This document shows, piece after piece, positions 45,437 through 56,887 of a stretch of 64,000 bases of DNA. A model generated the notes under the pieces. The model searched no databases. It had not been told where the DNA came from and saw nothing but the letters and a program-made list of their open reading frames with translations. The translations under genes and the position numbers were made by a program. How positions within the stretch are numbered: position 1 is the stretch's first letter; every line of letters begins with the position of its first letter. The DNA comes from Exobasidium rhododendri (Eukaryota > Basidiomycota > Exobasidiomycetes > Exobasidiales > Exobasidiaceae). Location: contig CP110632.1 of assembly GCA_026210745.1 (NCBI GenBank), positions 1,054,001-1,118,000 of the forward strand, read 5' to 3'.

Positions 45437-47114
45437 ATGGATCAGACGGCCTTTCGGCAGCTCTTGTCGACTCCACGCAGTGACAGCGCTCGTCAGGATC
45501 ATTCGTCTTCCTCGTCGAAACAATTTGGTAGAACGCAAAAGAGGGCTACAAGAGACGGCGTGAGTGGTAAGGAAAGCGCAACGAACGATGGATTGCACAC
45601 TTCAGGTCCGCTGACCGTCCCTTGAATGAAACAGTCTTCCAATGCCTCGAACCTGCTCCCGAGAAAGGTAGGAGAGTCATCAAACAAACAGAGAGACAAT
45701 GGCTCCTCATCGTCAAAGGAGAAAGTAAAAGCTCCTGCTGTAAACAGCACAACAGGCGAGTCGTACGTGGATCGAGCAGAGGCAAGAAGACTAGGCAAGG
45801 AGGAGGTGAACGAGTACAAGGATGCTGAGACGTTGAGGGATGACTTTGAGCGTCGTTTTAGCGAGGCAGAAACGGAAGACGAGAGGCAAAAGGTGGGTGC
45901 GGCGGACTAAGACCATGCGGATGCCTGAGACGCTGACTCTGATTTTTGCACAGCTTCGTGAAGAGATGAACTTCCTGGGGGGTGATGCGAAGCATTCGGC
46001 GCTGGTGAAGGGACTTGATTATGCTCTGTTAGCTCAGCAGAAGGCCAAATTGAATGGGAGGAGCGGGCTGAAGAGTCATGGCGACGAGGACAACGACGAC
46101 GACGATGATCTGGAGGGGGCGTATGGGTCTGTTTCGATCAAGCCTGCCGAGCTGAGGGAAAACGAGGAGGAAAAGAAACCCTCCAAGTTTAGACCGATTG
46201 GGGAAAGTGCCAAGGTCAAGGCGATAGCAGACGAGAAAATAGAGGAAGGAGCAGAGTACATCTGGAGGGACGGCAAACGAATGCGAAAGAAGAAGAAGAA
46301 GCAGGCCACGCCGAGTGGTCCAGCTCTGGAAGAGGCGACTAATAGTTCGATAAGCAGAGGCGGCAATTCCAAGGGATTGGAAGTAGAGGCAGAAAGCAAG
46401 ACAGATGCTGCTGTGAAAGAGATCAAGCGACGCAGAGCAGACCTAGAAAGAGCTGCAATGCCACCGCCTAGAGCATCGCTACTGAGAAAGGCAGTAGCAG
46501 CACCAGCAATAGAGGCAATAGTACCGGACAAGAAGAAAGCCGAAATGTCTGGAAAGGGCGCCTCAATCGGCGAGAAGAGCTCAGCGGAAGGTGTAATGAG
46601 AAGGGCCGAAGAGGAAGAGGACGGGGACAGCAGTGACGGTGACAGCGTCGACATCTTTGCCGATGCAGGCAGATGGAAGGGACTAGAGGAAGATGACAGT
46701 GAAGATGAGGAGGGAGCAAAAGGGGAGGAAGCAGTCTCAAAGGTTCCCCTACAGTCGACGTCAAGCCTGGGAAAGCGAAATTGGTTTTCGTCTGGACCTG
46801 AAGTGGGAGAGGAAGACGAACGGGAGACGGGTCCTCTGCCCACCGAGTTGAAGAACATTCTCGATAATGCACAAGGGGTGCAGAAAGAGAAAGAGGAGCT
46901 CACGCCTGTCACTATGGAAGACGACGAAAGCGACGATGGGGACAATGAAGCAGACCCCGCCAAGTCACAGAGACTGGAGGGCTTTAGTGACTCCATCTTG
47001 GGACGAGAAGGGGTGCGTTACATGCTGGAGAAGCAAGATGATGAGAATGGCGATCGAAAGAGAAAGCGCAAGAGGAGCAAGAAGGGAAAGACGGGAGGGT
47101 ATGCTTCCGACTGA
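45437..47114 (+). CDS. RED/IK-like spliceosomal protein
   Basis: Homologue of RED (IK), a spliceosomal B-complex protein. Exons 45437-45559, 45635-45892 and 45954-47114 (phase 0) give 513 aa. MDQTAFRQLLSTPR is the conserved opening. The RED N-terminal domain has SYVDRAEARRLGKEEVNEY, then LREEMNFLGGDAKHSALVKGLDYALLAQQKAKL, which matches the FLGGDXXHTXLVKGLDYALL family core. AEYIWRDGKRMRKKKKKQ follows. The rest is highly charged: Glu/Asp blocks alternate with Lys/Arg, and the C-terminus has a late conserved element DSILGREGVRYMLEKQ. The antisense frame of 306 aa over exon 3 is a composition shadow. The TBC gene begins 254 bp downstream on the same strand. Confidence 0.85.
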
Positions 47115-47368
47115 GGGGCGAGCAGGCCCAGATGTACTTCTAGACAGTGATGAAATGAATGAACGAATGAATTACTCGTCACAGTCTGGCTTGTTAGGTC
47201 TGACAATAATGAGCCACTCACTTCGACGTGTCTGACTGACCCTTTGCGCCTCTCCACCTTGATGATGATCTCTTTTTAGCGGATTTCCACCTTTTTAATT
47301 TCCCTCGCCGCGACGACGTCGAGGAATTAAAGTTAGCCCTTCCTCTGTCACTTTGCGAAGGACTCGAC

Positions 47369-49452
47369 ATGTCCGGCCCCGCTCCTCGGTACGAGCGATG
47401 GAGAGCAGACCTGAGCATCAGAGAAGAAGAAGATGAGGGGACGAGATGGAGCAACGCTCGCGAAAGGAGAGAGCGGCAAAATTACCACACACTCAAGCAT
47501 GAACTGACTAGAGCACCCGATGGGAGTCACCCGACCGAGATGCAGGATGACAGCAATCAGGGCAGCAGCAGCAGCACATCGGCACTCTCCAAAGCCACAC
47601 CCAAGGTACCACCATTGGAAGTCAATAATCCCCTCAGCTTATCCGACAAGAATCCCTGGCACAGTTACTTTGCATCGTTGTCCATGCTGGATCAAATCAA
47701 GGTGGACGTCGAGAGAGCTTTTCCAGAAGACGCAAGGCTACGACCCGAATTTGTCCAAAGACAGTTGGTCCGAATACTCTTTGTATGGTCGTTGATGAGT
47801 GAAAATGAAAATGTCGGCTACAGGCAAGGAATGCATGAAATCGCTGCTATCTGTTGGCTGGTACGGAGTGAAGCCAAGATGCAGCAGACGGATCAGAAAA
47901 GCTCACTGGAGGAGGAGAGCAAGATCGAGCCTGACACGTTTGTCCTCTTTCAACGGATCATGGAGAGAGCAAAGGAGTGGTATGAGTGGAGGAATCTGAC
48001 AAAGGTGAGCAGTGTACATCAGCGAGAAGCAAAGTCTTCTTTTCTCACCACCTATCTTCTTCATGACAGTTTCCGATCTCGCGGCGATGTGATGCTGTTC
48101 AAACCTTGCTCACCGCAATCGACAGGCAGCTCGCCGTCCATCTAGACTACCTGGGTGTAGAAGTACAGCTGTTTGCTATTCGATGGGTGCGGCTCATCTT
48201 CACTCGCGAGGTGAGTTTCGGTTGAAAGTGTGCTCGTCTTGGATGATAGTGAGTGCTCATACCTGCGCTTCATGTCACGACACAGCTTCCCCTTCCCATG
48301 GCGATGGGCTTGTGGGACGGCTTGTTCTCTGTCGATCCATCACTAGAATTGGTCGACTCGATCTGTGTCGCAATGCTGATACGGATTCGAAATCAGCTCC
48401 TGGACAGTGACTACTCCAGCGCCATGCAATCCTTGCTCAACTATCCTACCTTCGCTCAGCAATCATCGCCTTTGACGCTAATAAAGCAAGCGCAGGAGAT
48501 CAAGCAATCTCCCGGTCAAACGACGCTCATGAACGTGATACAGGAAAACGAAGAGACGCTCAACATACCTGCCTCCTCTTCTTCGCAAAGGCGGGAGCAA
48601 CAAAATGCCACCCCCACCCACTCGCACGGTACTCAACCCTACAACACCTTCCCAACACCTCCATCCCTTCAGCACCTAACAAAGGGCGTCTATGCACAGA
48701 CCCTAACGGCAGGCTTCAATCGAGCACTGTACAACGTTCAAAAGACGGTCAATGCGGCCTACTTGGCCCATGCAGGGAACAACGACGACAACAACGGCTT
48801 CCCTCCCTCCATCGACAGCGTTCATCGACCTAATTATCCACCAAAGGACGCATCGGGAGAGCTTGAAGAACTAAGACGAACGAATAAAGCCATAGGATCC
48901 ACATTAGTAAGAGTCATTGATACACTGGAAAAGCACTGGTCGGAAGAAGTAGTAGGAAAGAAGAAGGACGAAGAGGCAGGTCAAGCCACCCCGATGGAAA
49001 TCGACTTTCTACTCAGTCTCACAACCTTGAAGCATAGTCGGGATGTACTGCTGGGCACTACCGTGGACTTTGATCCCTCGATCTTGGATGGACCGAAGAT
49101 GATCAAGGAGGACAAACAGAAGGAAAAGGAAAATGATCAAAAGGCCAAGGATTTTGGTCAGAGGTTCAAGAGGACAGTGGAGCCAGAATTGCCAAACAAG
49201 GTTGCAGGGAATAAAAACGGAGGTGAATCCAAGCCGACCCCGAGCCCGGAATCAAAAAGGACAGTGGCGAGTCAGAATCCTGTGACCTTGACACTGTCGC
49301 CGACTGTATCACCTACACCGGCAAGTCAAGAGGGTAAGATCACACTTCGATCACCTGTTTCGACGACTTCACAATTTATCACACCACTACAGCAACAGCG
49401 AGCCCCGGTCAAGGAGACAATCGACGATCCATTGGGGGTGGCAAGCCGATAG
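47369..49452 (+). CDS. TBC-domain Rab GTPase-activating protein, TBC1D5-like
   Basis: Likely GAP for a Rab (Rab7-type in TBC1D5), acting in endosome/retromer traffic. Exons 47369-48004, 48070-48210 and 48286-49452 (all phase 0) give 647 aa. The split TBC domain spans about residues 90-320. It contains KNPWHSYFASLSMLDQIKVDVERAFPE, then FVQRQLVRILFVWSLMSENENVGYRQGMHEIAA (with the YRQGMHE glutamine-finger motif), then LDYLGVEVQLFAIRWVRLIFTRE joined across intron 2 to LPLPMAMGLWDGLF. The catalytic Arg of the IXXDXXR motif corresponds to VERAFPEDARL, where the Arg is shifted, so its activity should not be assumed. The C-terminal half is Ser/Thr/Pro-rich and probably disordered. Convergent with the carboxypeptidase gene. 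Confidence 0.88.
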
Positions 49453-49588
49453 GATGATTGAGCGTCAGCAGTGTATTTTATAAGTCGGAGGAGACGTCGC
49501 ATGGGCGATTGAATTCCTCTATTACACCTGCACGACAAATCATACAAGACTAGCGATGTGAGTACTAATCGCAAGAGACTGTCGATCC

Positions 49589-51756
49589 TCAGCCTGAAAA
49601 GGTTCGGTGGCCTAGTAGAACTTCTAGCGCGGCTAGCCCGGTACCCTGAGCATCGATGGGGATCTAGTGGCCATTTCTAAGCGTTGATTCATAACGTGAG
49701 CGATCATGCTTCCCACGCAACAAGCTCACCATGTGGCCGCTGTTATTGACAATGGCGTAGGTCAAACCCCGCTCTGTGACGTACGTTCCCGTCGCCTTTC
49801 CATCGACATCGATCAGAGCTTGAGTAGGTGGTTCACTGCGGGCAATCGATCTTTTTTTTTTAGCAATTTACCGTTGCAATCAGCATCAGTAAGAAGCATT
49901 ACAAGACTCGACGAACCTGAAACCTTGAGTGCCGTGCCAAGTAAGATTTTGGAGGGAGATGCTCGTACCGTTCGTGATGATGAGGGAGTCTAAAACGGCG
50001 GAACTACAGTCAAACTTGGAGGCACGTTTGAGCATCTCTCCTTGCACTCACCTTCTTGGCCTTGCATGATGATCATACCCGCCGCTGACTTCTCCACGAT
50101 GTTCGTGAGGATGTTCTTGGAGTATGTTGGGCTTGCGTCAGGGGGAAGCGACTGATCGCCGTTCACAAAGACGACGTTGCTGGGCGTGGTAATCAGCGAG
50201 CATAGAAATCAGCTGCAGTGCAACAGTGAAAGCGATAATCAAGTCGCACCTACTCACCACTGGTTCCACTTCTTGTGAGAAGCATTAATGTAGGACTGCA
50301 GAGCAGCATTATCGAAAAAGGTCTTGTAATCGTTTTGTGCCGTTCCGCCGTTTGGTTGACCGAGGGGACTGGTCGGAGCAGGATCAGGGGTAGTGATCCG
50401 ATCTGCAGAGACAATAGGCAAGCGCCCTCAGGACTACTACACCTCTCCACTTTCTCCCTTGAAGTGACGTCGACCACTCACAAACATTGTAGGTAGGGTT
50501 TCTCTTCAAGGCCAGCGCGTAGAAGGTGTTCCAAGTACCGCATCCATCGCGATCATAGTCTGGCAGCTTACCTATAGGAGGATACTTGAGGTTCCTCTCC
50601 GCATAACCAGTCAGCCCGCAAGCATCAGAGTCGTTCTTGATGAGTGCTAAGTCACTCGTCGTCAGTCCGATCGTTTTGGCATTCTGGACGGCGAAATCGT
50701 ACACGACCAGATCCATTTGCGTGGCTACATCAGTGATGACGCCATCGATTATGATGCCACCCTGAAGGTTGTGCTTGTTGCCATGGGTGTACTGATAATT
50801 CATGATGTACGGTATGTATGTGCCTGATGATGATGATGATGATGATGATGATGCAACTGTCAATGCGATGCGTATGAGTCTGAGCTAGCATACTGCTACC
50901 CACCAGCGTAGCTCTCCCCAGTAATGTAGAGCTTCTTGCCAGCAAGTTCAGGAAACGTCTCGTAGAAATTATCGAGGAAAGTAGCAAATTGAGCGGCCAC
51001 CTGATCTTCGTTCGTGTTGGTAACTACCCCTGTCGTGAAGCCAGTGCCGACTGGCTGTTCAACGAAGACCATGGTGGCAGCCTTTGTCCAAGAGTACGAA
51101 TTTGGATACGGCTCTTCATTGACACTCTCGTACAGCCAGGGACCCAATTCCTGCGTCATTCCGCCAAGCGCAGAGCAGCCTGGACCACCGTTGATCCAAA
51201 TGACGACTTCCTCTCCACTCGTTGCTGCATCCTTTCCCCAAAGAAAGAAGTAAAGGGAAGGGGCAACAGGACCAGCCGAGATTGGCATCAGTCCCGCCCA
51301 CGCATTCTTTGTTTGGAAGGGCAGGCCAGGGCTGATGTGTCATTCAGTCGAGGTGGCTATGATCAGAGTACCGCTTAAAGGTGGCTCCTCACGATTTGAA
51401 TGCACTCACATCTGCGTACCGACTGCATACTTCTTGGCAGCTTCACCGGCAAAGCTTAGACTTGAGACGCACTCTATGCAACCGGCTGAAGGCTCTACTA
51501 TACTCGACTTGGCAGTAGCAAACGATGGCGAGCGTACCGAGGTATCATCATAAAGATCGTCTGGTACACGCAACGAAGCACGCTGACCGTACAGACTTGC
51601 ACGGATCTCTTCTATTCTTGCCATCCTGCCTTGTAGGCCTGCAGCTGTCCCTCGCTTCGTGAGGAGGAATGTCTCGTCATTGTCCTGTAGAGTGACAGGT
51701 ATAGCCAGCGAGTGTGAAGCGAAGACGAACAAAGATAGCAGCTTCACAAAAAACAT
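49589..51756 (-). CDS. Secreted serine carboxypeptidase (peptidase family S10), eight exons
   Basis: Removes C-terminal residues from peptides; secreted. Exons are 51410-51756, 50904-51331, 50482-50823, 50258-50402, 50052-50179, 49917-49989, 49730-49835 and 49589-49663 (547 aa); phases close exactly. A signal peptide covers about residues 1-18. INGGPGCSALGGM is the oxyanion loop. The catalytic residues are Ser256 (GESYAG, split by intron 2), Asp464 (GQEDSLIITNGT, codon split by intron 5) and His522 (NNSGHM, just before intron 7). The last exon gives IPIDAQGTGLAALEVLLG. Seven introns make it the most intron-rich gene here. The intron-2 acceptor is built from a CAT microsatellite. A run of ten G at 51785-51794 lies about 30 nt upstream of the start codon. 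Confidence 0.92.
50825..50853 (-). repeat. (CAT)n microsatellite forming the 3' end of carboxypeptidase intron 2
   Basis: About ten TGA/ATG repeats on the plus strand read as CAT repeats in the transcript. They run directly into the CAG acceptor (50824-50826) of intron 2 (50824-50903). The intron therefore has almost no polypyrimidine tract other than the repeat itself. Confidence 0.85.
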
Positions 51757-53858
51757 CTTCTTTTGTCGAGAAGGAGGTGGGGAAGGGGGGGGGGAAGGTG
51801 ACAAAGATCTCACCCCTTCTTATTGGCATTTGCTCTCCTTTCCTTTACCCACCAGTCTTCCCGTTGTCTCCTTTCTCCATGTAGATGCTGCAATGGTCGT
51901 GACATAATCGAGCTAGTAGGAAAGCCATGTACGGTAGAATAGTAAATGCCGTAAGGGGATGTGCCCAAGGATGTCCACATTCACAGATCTCTGCTGCTAG
52001 CGTGATCTGGAAGGCAAGAGGACCGCATGGCTTGCTTGCATTCGGCTGTGTCTAAGATTCTTTTTCTCTCTTCGCCTCTTCGAATGACAAGAACACACAA
52101 TCTAATTGCCATTCCTAGAGTTGACAAGCCAACGAACGGCCCTCGCCTCGAGATCAACACTTCGCGTCTTCAATATCTTCCCTTCAGTGAACACATCGCC
52201 TACGTCGGCCGTAACGTCGCCTTCGATGACAAATCCGTCGTGCTAGAACTTCCGAACAACGTCCCGGATTTATGACAAATTGGACAGAGAAGTCCCAGAG
52301 GTGATATTGGAAGTACAGCTTGCGTCTGTTTCTCACTTTTCTTCACACGGGCAGATCAACCGAGATCCCTTTAATTTAGATTTTAAAGTTTGATTAAGCG
52401 CACGGGCCGCAGAGGAGCCCCTTTCTCAATAGTAAACAACGTAGAACATCTTCCGTTGTATGCTTTCTTGCCGCTACCTTTTTCTACAACTTCGACAGAT
52501 GAAGGGGCAGGTAAGACATATCTCGATTGTATAGAAACACAGAGAAATGTGAGAGAAGAGGAGAGAAGGGGGAGAGGCAAGGACATCAATCTCGGAAGAG
52601 GGGGACAGGGGGCGCCCTTGTTCAGGATGTTCAAGGAGGCCGGGAGATTTGACCCAATGGAGATAAACGACGGGGAAGCGGAAGCGGATTGAAGCCAACA
52701 TCTTGAGCGAAACAGACTTGCTGGAAACTCAATAGTGTAAATGTCGCTGATTTGCATTCCCCAAGCTAGAAACCGACTACGTGTTCCAACCTGGGTGGAG
52801 GAAGCATATCACCACTCTCTCCCAACATTACCTTGTGATGAGACGCTTTCAGAATACTTCATTTTGTGGGCCTCAGAGAGTGTCTGTTTAGTTCCTACAT
52901 GATCACACCGAGCGGCGCATCTTCGCTGCAGTCACTCTCGAGTCACTCAAGACCTCATCAAACGTCTCCTGTGCGCAAGATAGATAGATGACCTCTGCTT
53001 GGATCGAGAGGGCCCGATATCGAGGGCCTTGTAAGACCAATAGAAAGCGCGATGGAATCTGGTACCTCACGGGCAGGTCATCTTCATCTCCTCTTTTCTT
53101 CGCGCTGATCCCCGATAAAATCGCTGCAAGAGGAAGGGTACCTGCTTGGGACAAGGCTCGGCAGAGGGCGCGCGCCAGAAAGATATTACACAACGATCCC
53201 CTGTCCCGGTGCCCGAGACTCAGCTGCCAGTCGGTCTCGATAATGTACATGTAGTCAAAAATGTCTGCGCTAGCTTCCCTGAATGCACAAAAATTTCCTA
53301 CTCTCGGATAAATAAAAGAGAGGAAAGAGGGAAAAAATGTGATGAAAAGATGCGAAAAAAAAGAGTTCCTACCTACAGTGCACAGAATTAGTAATGTTGT
53401 GGAGCGAACATTGTCACGGCGTACCGGAACAAGAGTTACCAGGTGTAGGGATATGCGACAAAGTAAGGCAATCAGTTGGATCTGATGGCGCCGGGAAACA
53501 GAATGAAGGGGGGTGAGGGGAAGGGTAGGAGTGTGTGTTTGGTGATGAGGTTTGTCCCCGATTTTCAAAAAGTGAGCCTCAGAGGGAAGTGTGAGCGGAG
53601 CCTGTTGTCCTTCTAGCACCGCATATCTCGCCTATGCTTAGAGGGGGAGGGGAGAAGGAAGAGAGGGAAGGGAATGGAAAGAGAGAGAGAGAGAGAGAGA
53701 GAGAAGGGGAGCGTTGGCCTTCATCATCTTCTTGCCCCCCCATCAATACACTTGATCGTCGTCTGTCCACTCTCCGAAAAGCACGACGTAAGGTGGTCCA
53801 TCTATCTTTGCCCGCGCAGAGCAATGGCAGAGTAATTGAAAATCATCCCGCGCGCACC
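51757..53858. other. 2.1-kb intergenic region upstream of carboxypeptidase and GATA factor
   Basis: The longest gene-free stretch. It lies between divergent genes, one of them a probable regulator. A G10 run (51785-51794) and a long GA microsatellite (53680-53704) are present. Frames at 52027-52275 (+), 52390-52692 (+) and 52903-53619 (-) have no signal, domain or splice support. I regard it as promoter and leader sequence, with an unannotated lineage-specific gene not excluded. Confidence 0.4.
53680..53704 (+). repeat. (GA)n microsatellite in GATA-factor 5' region
   Basis: Twelve or so GA units lie about 155 nt before the start codon of the GATA gene, inside a long purine-rich tract (53640-53710), probably in the leader or promoter. 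Confidence 0.85.
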
Positions 53859-55327
53859 ATGACACCACTTTCGTATGAGCATGTCTTTTGGAGGTCCCCA
53901 TCAGGGTCATCTGAAGGAGACTCTATGCGTCTCCATCCACTTCCTTCCGCTCGCTTCAGCAATGCCCACTCCAGGGATTCACCCTACACCCAGACTAAGA
54001 TGAAAGTGAGCACCGTCATGAGTGATACTAACAAGAAGAAGGAGGATCACTCGAATGGACTGCCATCAACGATGGCAACAACAAAGGCTTCGCCGAACAC
54101 GTATCAAGGCTCACCAAATATCCTGCCACCATTGCTATCTTTCCTCTCTTTCGACAGTGAGACAAGTACACACTCGAGTCAGCAGCGATACTTTTCACCC
54201 ATAGAAGAGAGGAGCAGTCTCGACTTCACTTCTTCCTCCAAGTCGCATTCACAAAAAGAAGCACCGAGTCCTGAACTATCGTCGTCAATCTCGACGGCAA
54301 CCGACAGAATCAAAGAGTCGCGCAGGATGATACTAGAGAACGTGAGTGCGCCCTCGTAGGTTTTGGCCCTTCTTTGCGATGCTATAGTGTAGTGCTGACA
54401 TCTTTCTTACGTCGCCAGGTCTACGAATCGAGTCTGACCTTGGCTCGGTACGCTAAGGAAGCTCAGAAGATCAACGACGTACGCCTGTCCACTGCGCAGG
54501 AGGTCGATCAGATGCAGCAAGTAGCGACGAGGATGAACTCTTGCGTGCGCGATTTGCAGCTTCACTTCCCTAAGCATCAATATCACCATGCATACAACAC
54601 CTCCATGAACAATCTTGAGAGGCTGGAAAGGCCGACGATGAAGCGGAATCCACCCTTGCAACCAGACAGTCAAGCTATTGAGACTGGCAGTAGAGAGGAT
54701 GGTGGGTCATTCTTTCATCATCATCATCATCATCAGCATCACCAGCAACAGGAGCGGCAGCATACTCAATCATCGGATGCTAGACATGACGACACAGTCA
54801 ATCGAAGCTATGGCAGACATGTACCAACCCCTTCTCCCAACGATTCCGAATTTTCCTACCGCAAAGGGTACTTTCAAGATCACTACGAGCAACGTAATCA
54901 CTCTGGCGACGCTCGGGAACGTCTGGACTCGCTGGATCAGAGGCGGCCAGCAATGATACGCTCCCGTTCATCGTCTTCAAATCGAGCGCTCTCCGCAAGA
55001 TCAATATCACCCCTGGATGACGATCTGTCCTTTTCCGTAGCTGATGCACCCCCCTTCCAGAAGAGCAAGTATAGGAAACGTTCAAGAGGCGCTGCACCGG
55101 AGAATTGTCACTCTTGCGGAGCACTGGACACACCAGAATGGAGAAGAGGACCCGAGGGAGTGAGGACGCTCTGCAATGCTTGCGGTTTGCATTACTCCAA
55201 GATGGTTCGAAAGAGAAAATTAAAGGAAATCGAAAATGTAGATGACCGGAAGGTACTCATCGGAGAGCTTCGAGAGAGCGTACTAGCCTCGCCCCCATTT
55301 AAGAACGACATACCTTCCACTCTGTAG
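53859..55327 (+). CDS. GATA-type zinc-finger transcription factor
   Basis: DNA-binding regulator of GATA sites. Exons 53859-54341 and 54419-55327 (phase 0) give 463 aa. The single finger begins at Cys391: [38 protein letters not shown], a Cys-X2-Cys-X18-Cys-X2-Cys finger. The 18-residue loop is the type found in fungal WC-2-like and plant factors, rather than the 17-residue type of AreA. There is no PAS domain, so it is not WC-2 itself. A helical stretch at about 155-215 ([33 protein letters not shown]) crosses the intron. A His/Gln-rich run (six His, then mixed His/Gln) follows near residue 260. The frame is open back to 53634, but that part translates the GA microsatellite and is not considered coding. 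Confidence 0.9.
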
Positions 55328-55588
55328 CATCTATAATGAACTGACGTGCTGGCGTGAATAAAGCCCTGTAGTATATTCCTGCAACCTTGCCTGTGCCATC
55401 CTACTATTGCTCCAATTACCCTCACACTTCAACTCAGGGACCTCGACGAAACAAGAAGAAAGAAGACGTTACTATGGCGCGATTAAGTACACGCTGTTCT
55501 CGATGCAATCTGTCTCCCCTCTCTGATACTCAGATAACTGATCTATTGGATGTACTACCTCTATGTATTATATGCTATGCTGCTTTCC

Positions 55589-56683
55589 TTACATCCTGCT
55601 GGCTTTTGATGGTTGCGCTTGAGTCCATGAACCCTCGATGACGCTTACGATATCCTGCATGATCATCCCGGCAAAATTATGCGGGTCTTCCAATCTGAAC
55701 TTTTCGAAGCCGTGTCCTGCACCTTGCACTGATCGAAAGATGGCGTTGGGGTGATTGTCTTTCTTCAACTTCTCGATCAAATTCAGACCATCGGAATACA
55801 GCGTGTCTCCCGTTCCCGTTGCGATGTAGACGCTCTCGGGAAAGGAGGACGATGGAGCGCAAATTGGTGATAGTAGTGGGTCCGATCGGTCTGAGTTGAT
55901 GACGAGATAGCATCTGATACAGGGGCAGAACAGCAACAGAACTGCAAGTTCAGATGGACAGAGAACTCCACGCTAAATTCCCAACACAACAATTTCAACT
56001 CACGAATCGAAGAAAAGGGTAGCCCAGGAAGGCAACGCAAATCGATGACCTGGATCTTTGGCAATCTTTGGTCGAGACGATACTCTGAAGTCGGTAGGTG
56101 GTGCGATAGAGCAGACTGCCTGTATCTTCTCTGGCCCTAATTGAGCACCTACAGCCAAAGCGATGCAAGCTCCAGCTGAACTACCTCCGATACTGATCTT
56201 CTTTGCGTCATACACTTGAGACTGTGCTAGAACAAAGTTACACACATCCTCTCCATCTTGAATGCAAGCTGGAAACGGATTTTGAGGCGCTTTCCGGTAG
56301 TCGGCATCTAAGACGATGCAGCCGGCTTTATTGGCTAAGTAAGCACATATTTCTGTGTCGGCTCCAAAGCATGGCAAGACGAATCCACTCCCGTGCCAAT
56401 TGATATGCACCGGGAATGGCTTCTTGACTCCAAGTGTTGGTGTATAAATGTCCACTTTGATCGATCTGCCTTTCTGTCGCGATGGCACTGTGATGTGAGT
56501 GCGACTGACTCCGTATTTTCGGAGAACGCTTTTATCTCGAAGGTAGTAGGAGAGAGAGAGGAGAATGGTGAGGGGAATTTGCACCAAGACGGCAATCGCA
56601 CGCAAGCGAAAGTAGCGAAGTGTCAGCGCATGTTTGGGAAGTGGAAGTGACGCCTGCGTACTGGAAGTAAGCGTGCCAGTCAT
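55589..56683 (-). CDS. Alpha/beta hydrolase (HSL-type esterase/lipase family)
   Basis: Probable carboxylesterase, membrane-tethered by one N-terminal span. Exons 56004-56683 and 55589-55913 (90-nt intron) give 334 aa. Residues about 27-47 are hydrophobic (LRAIAVLVQIPLTILLSLSYYL). The oxyanion motif HGSGF stands where the family has HGGGF. The nucleophile elbow is GGSSAG (Ser around 172). The Asp is likely in SDPLLSP and the His in GAGHGFEKF. The junction TTC GAT TC|A TGC gives FFDSCYLVINSDRSDPLLSP. This is the alpha/beta hydrolase-3 layout. It is convergent with the GATA gene and lies 204 bp downstream of the MYND-SET gene on the same strand. Confidence 0.9.
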
Positions 56684-56887
56684 CGTTGGGAGTAAAGTAC
56701 CAGAAGAAGGGTGGAAAGGGACGTCCAGAGCGTGAAAGAATTGGATCAGCGACCCGGATGAGACTTTCTAAATTCCAGACCCTCGTCATTTCTATTTTAA
56801 AACGCGGCAAAGAAGTACTAATGCGACGTCTTCTTGGCTTAGTACTCCCATCTCCGCGGAGGAAGCACAGGGCTTTACTGCTTCCTT

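Noticed and set aside
46076-46996. 306-codon frame antisense to RED exon 3
   Set aside because: Ser/Pro/Leu-only composition is the expected complement of the Glu/Lys-rich RED coding sequence; a shadow.
52390-52692. 100-codon plus-strand frame
   Set aside because: Arg/Glu/Gly-rich, no recognisable features. An orphan gene cannot be excluded without RNA evidence.
52903-53619. 238-codon minus-strand open frame
   Set aside because: Lacks any domain, signal or splice pattern. It begins in intergenic sequence, and its composition looks like translated noncoding DNA.
53634-53858. N-terminal extension of the GATA factor
   Set aside because: The frame is open, but it translates a GA microsatellite and purine tract (Arg/Glu repeats). 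The ATG at 53859 has a better context and gives a normal N-terminus.
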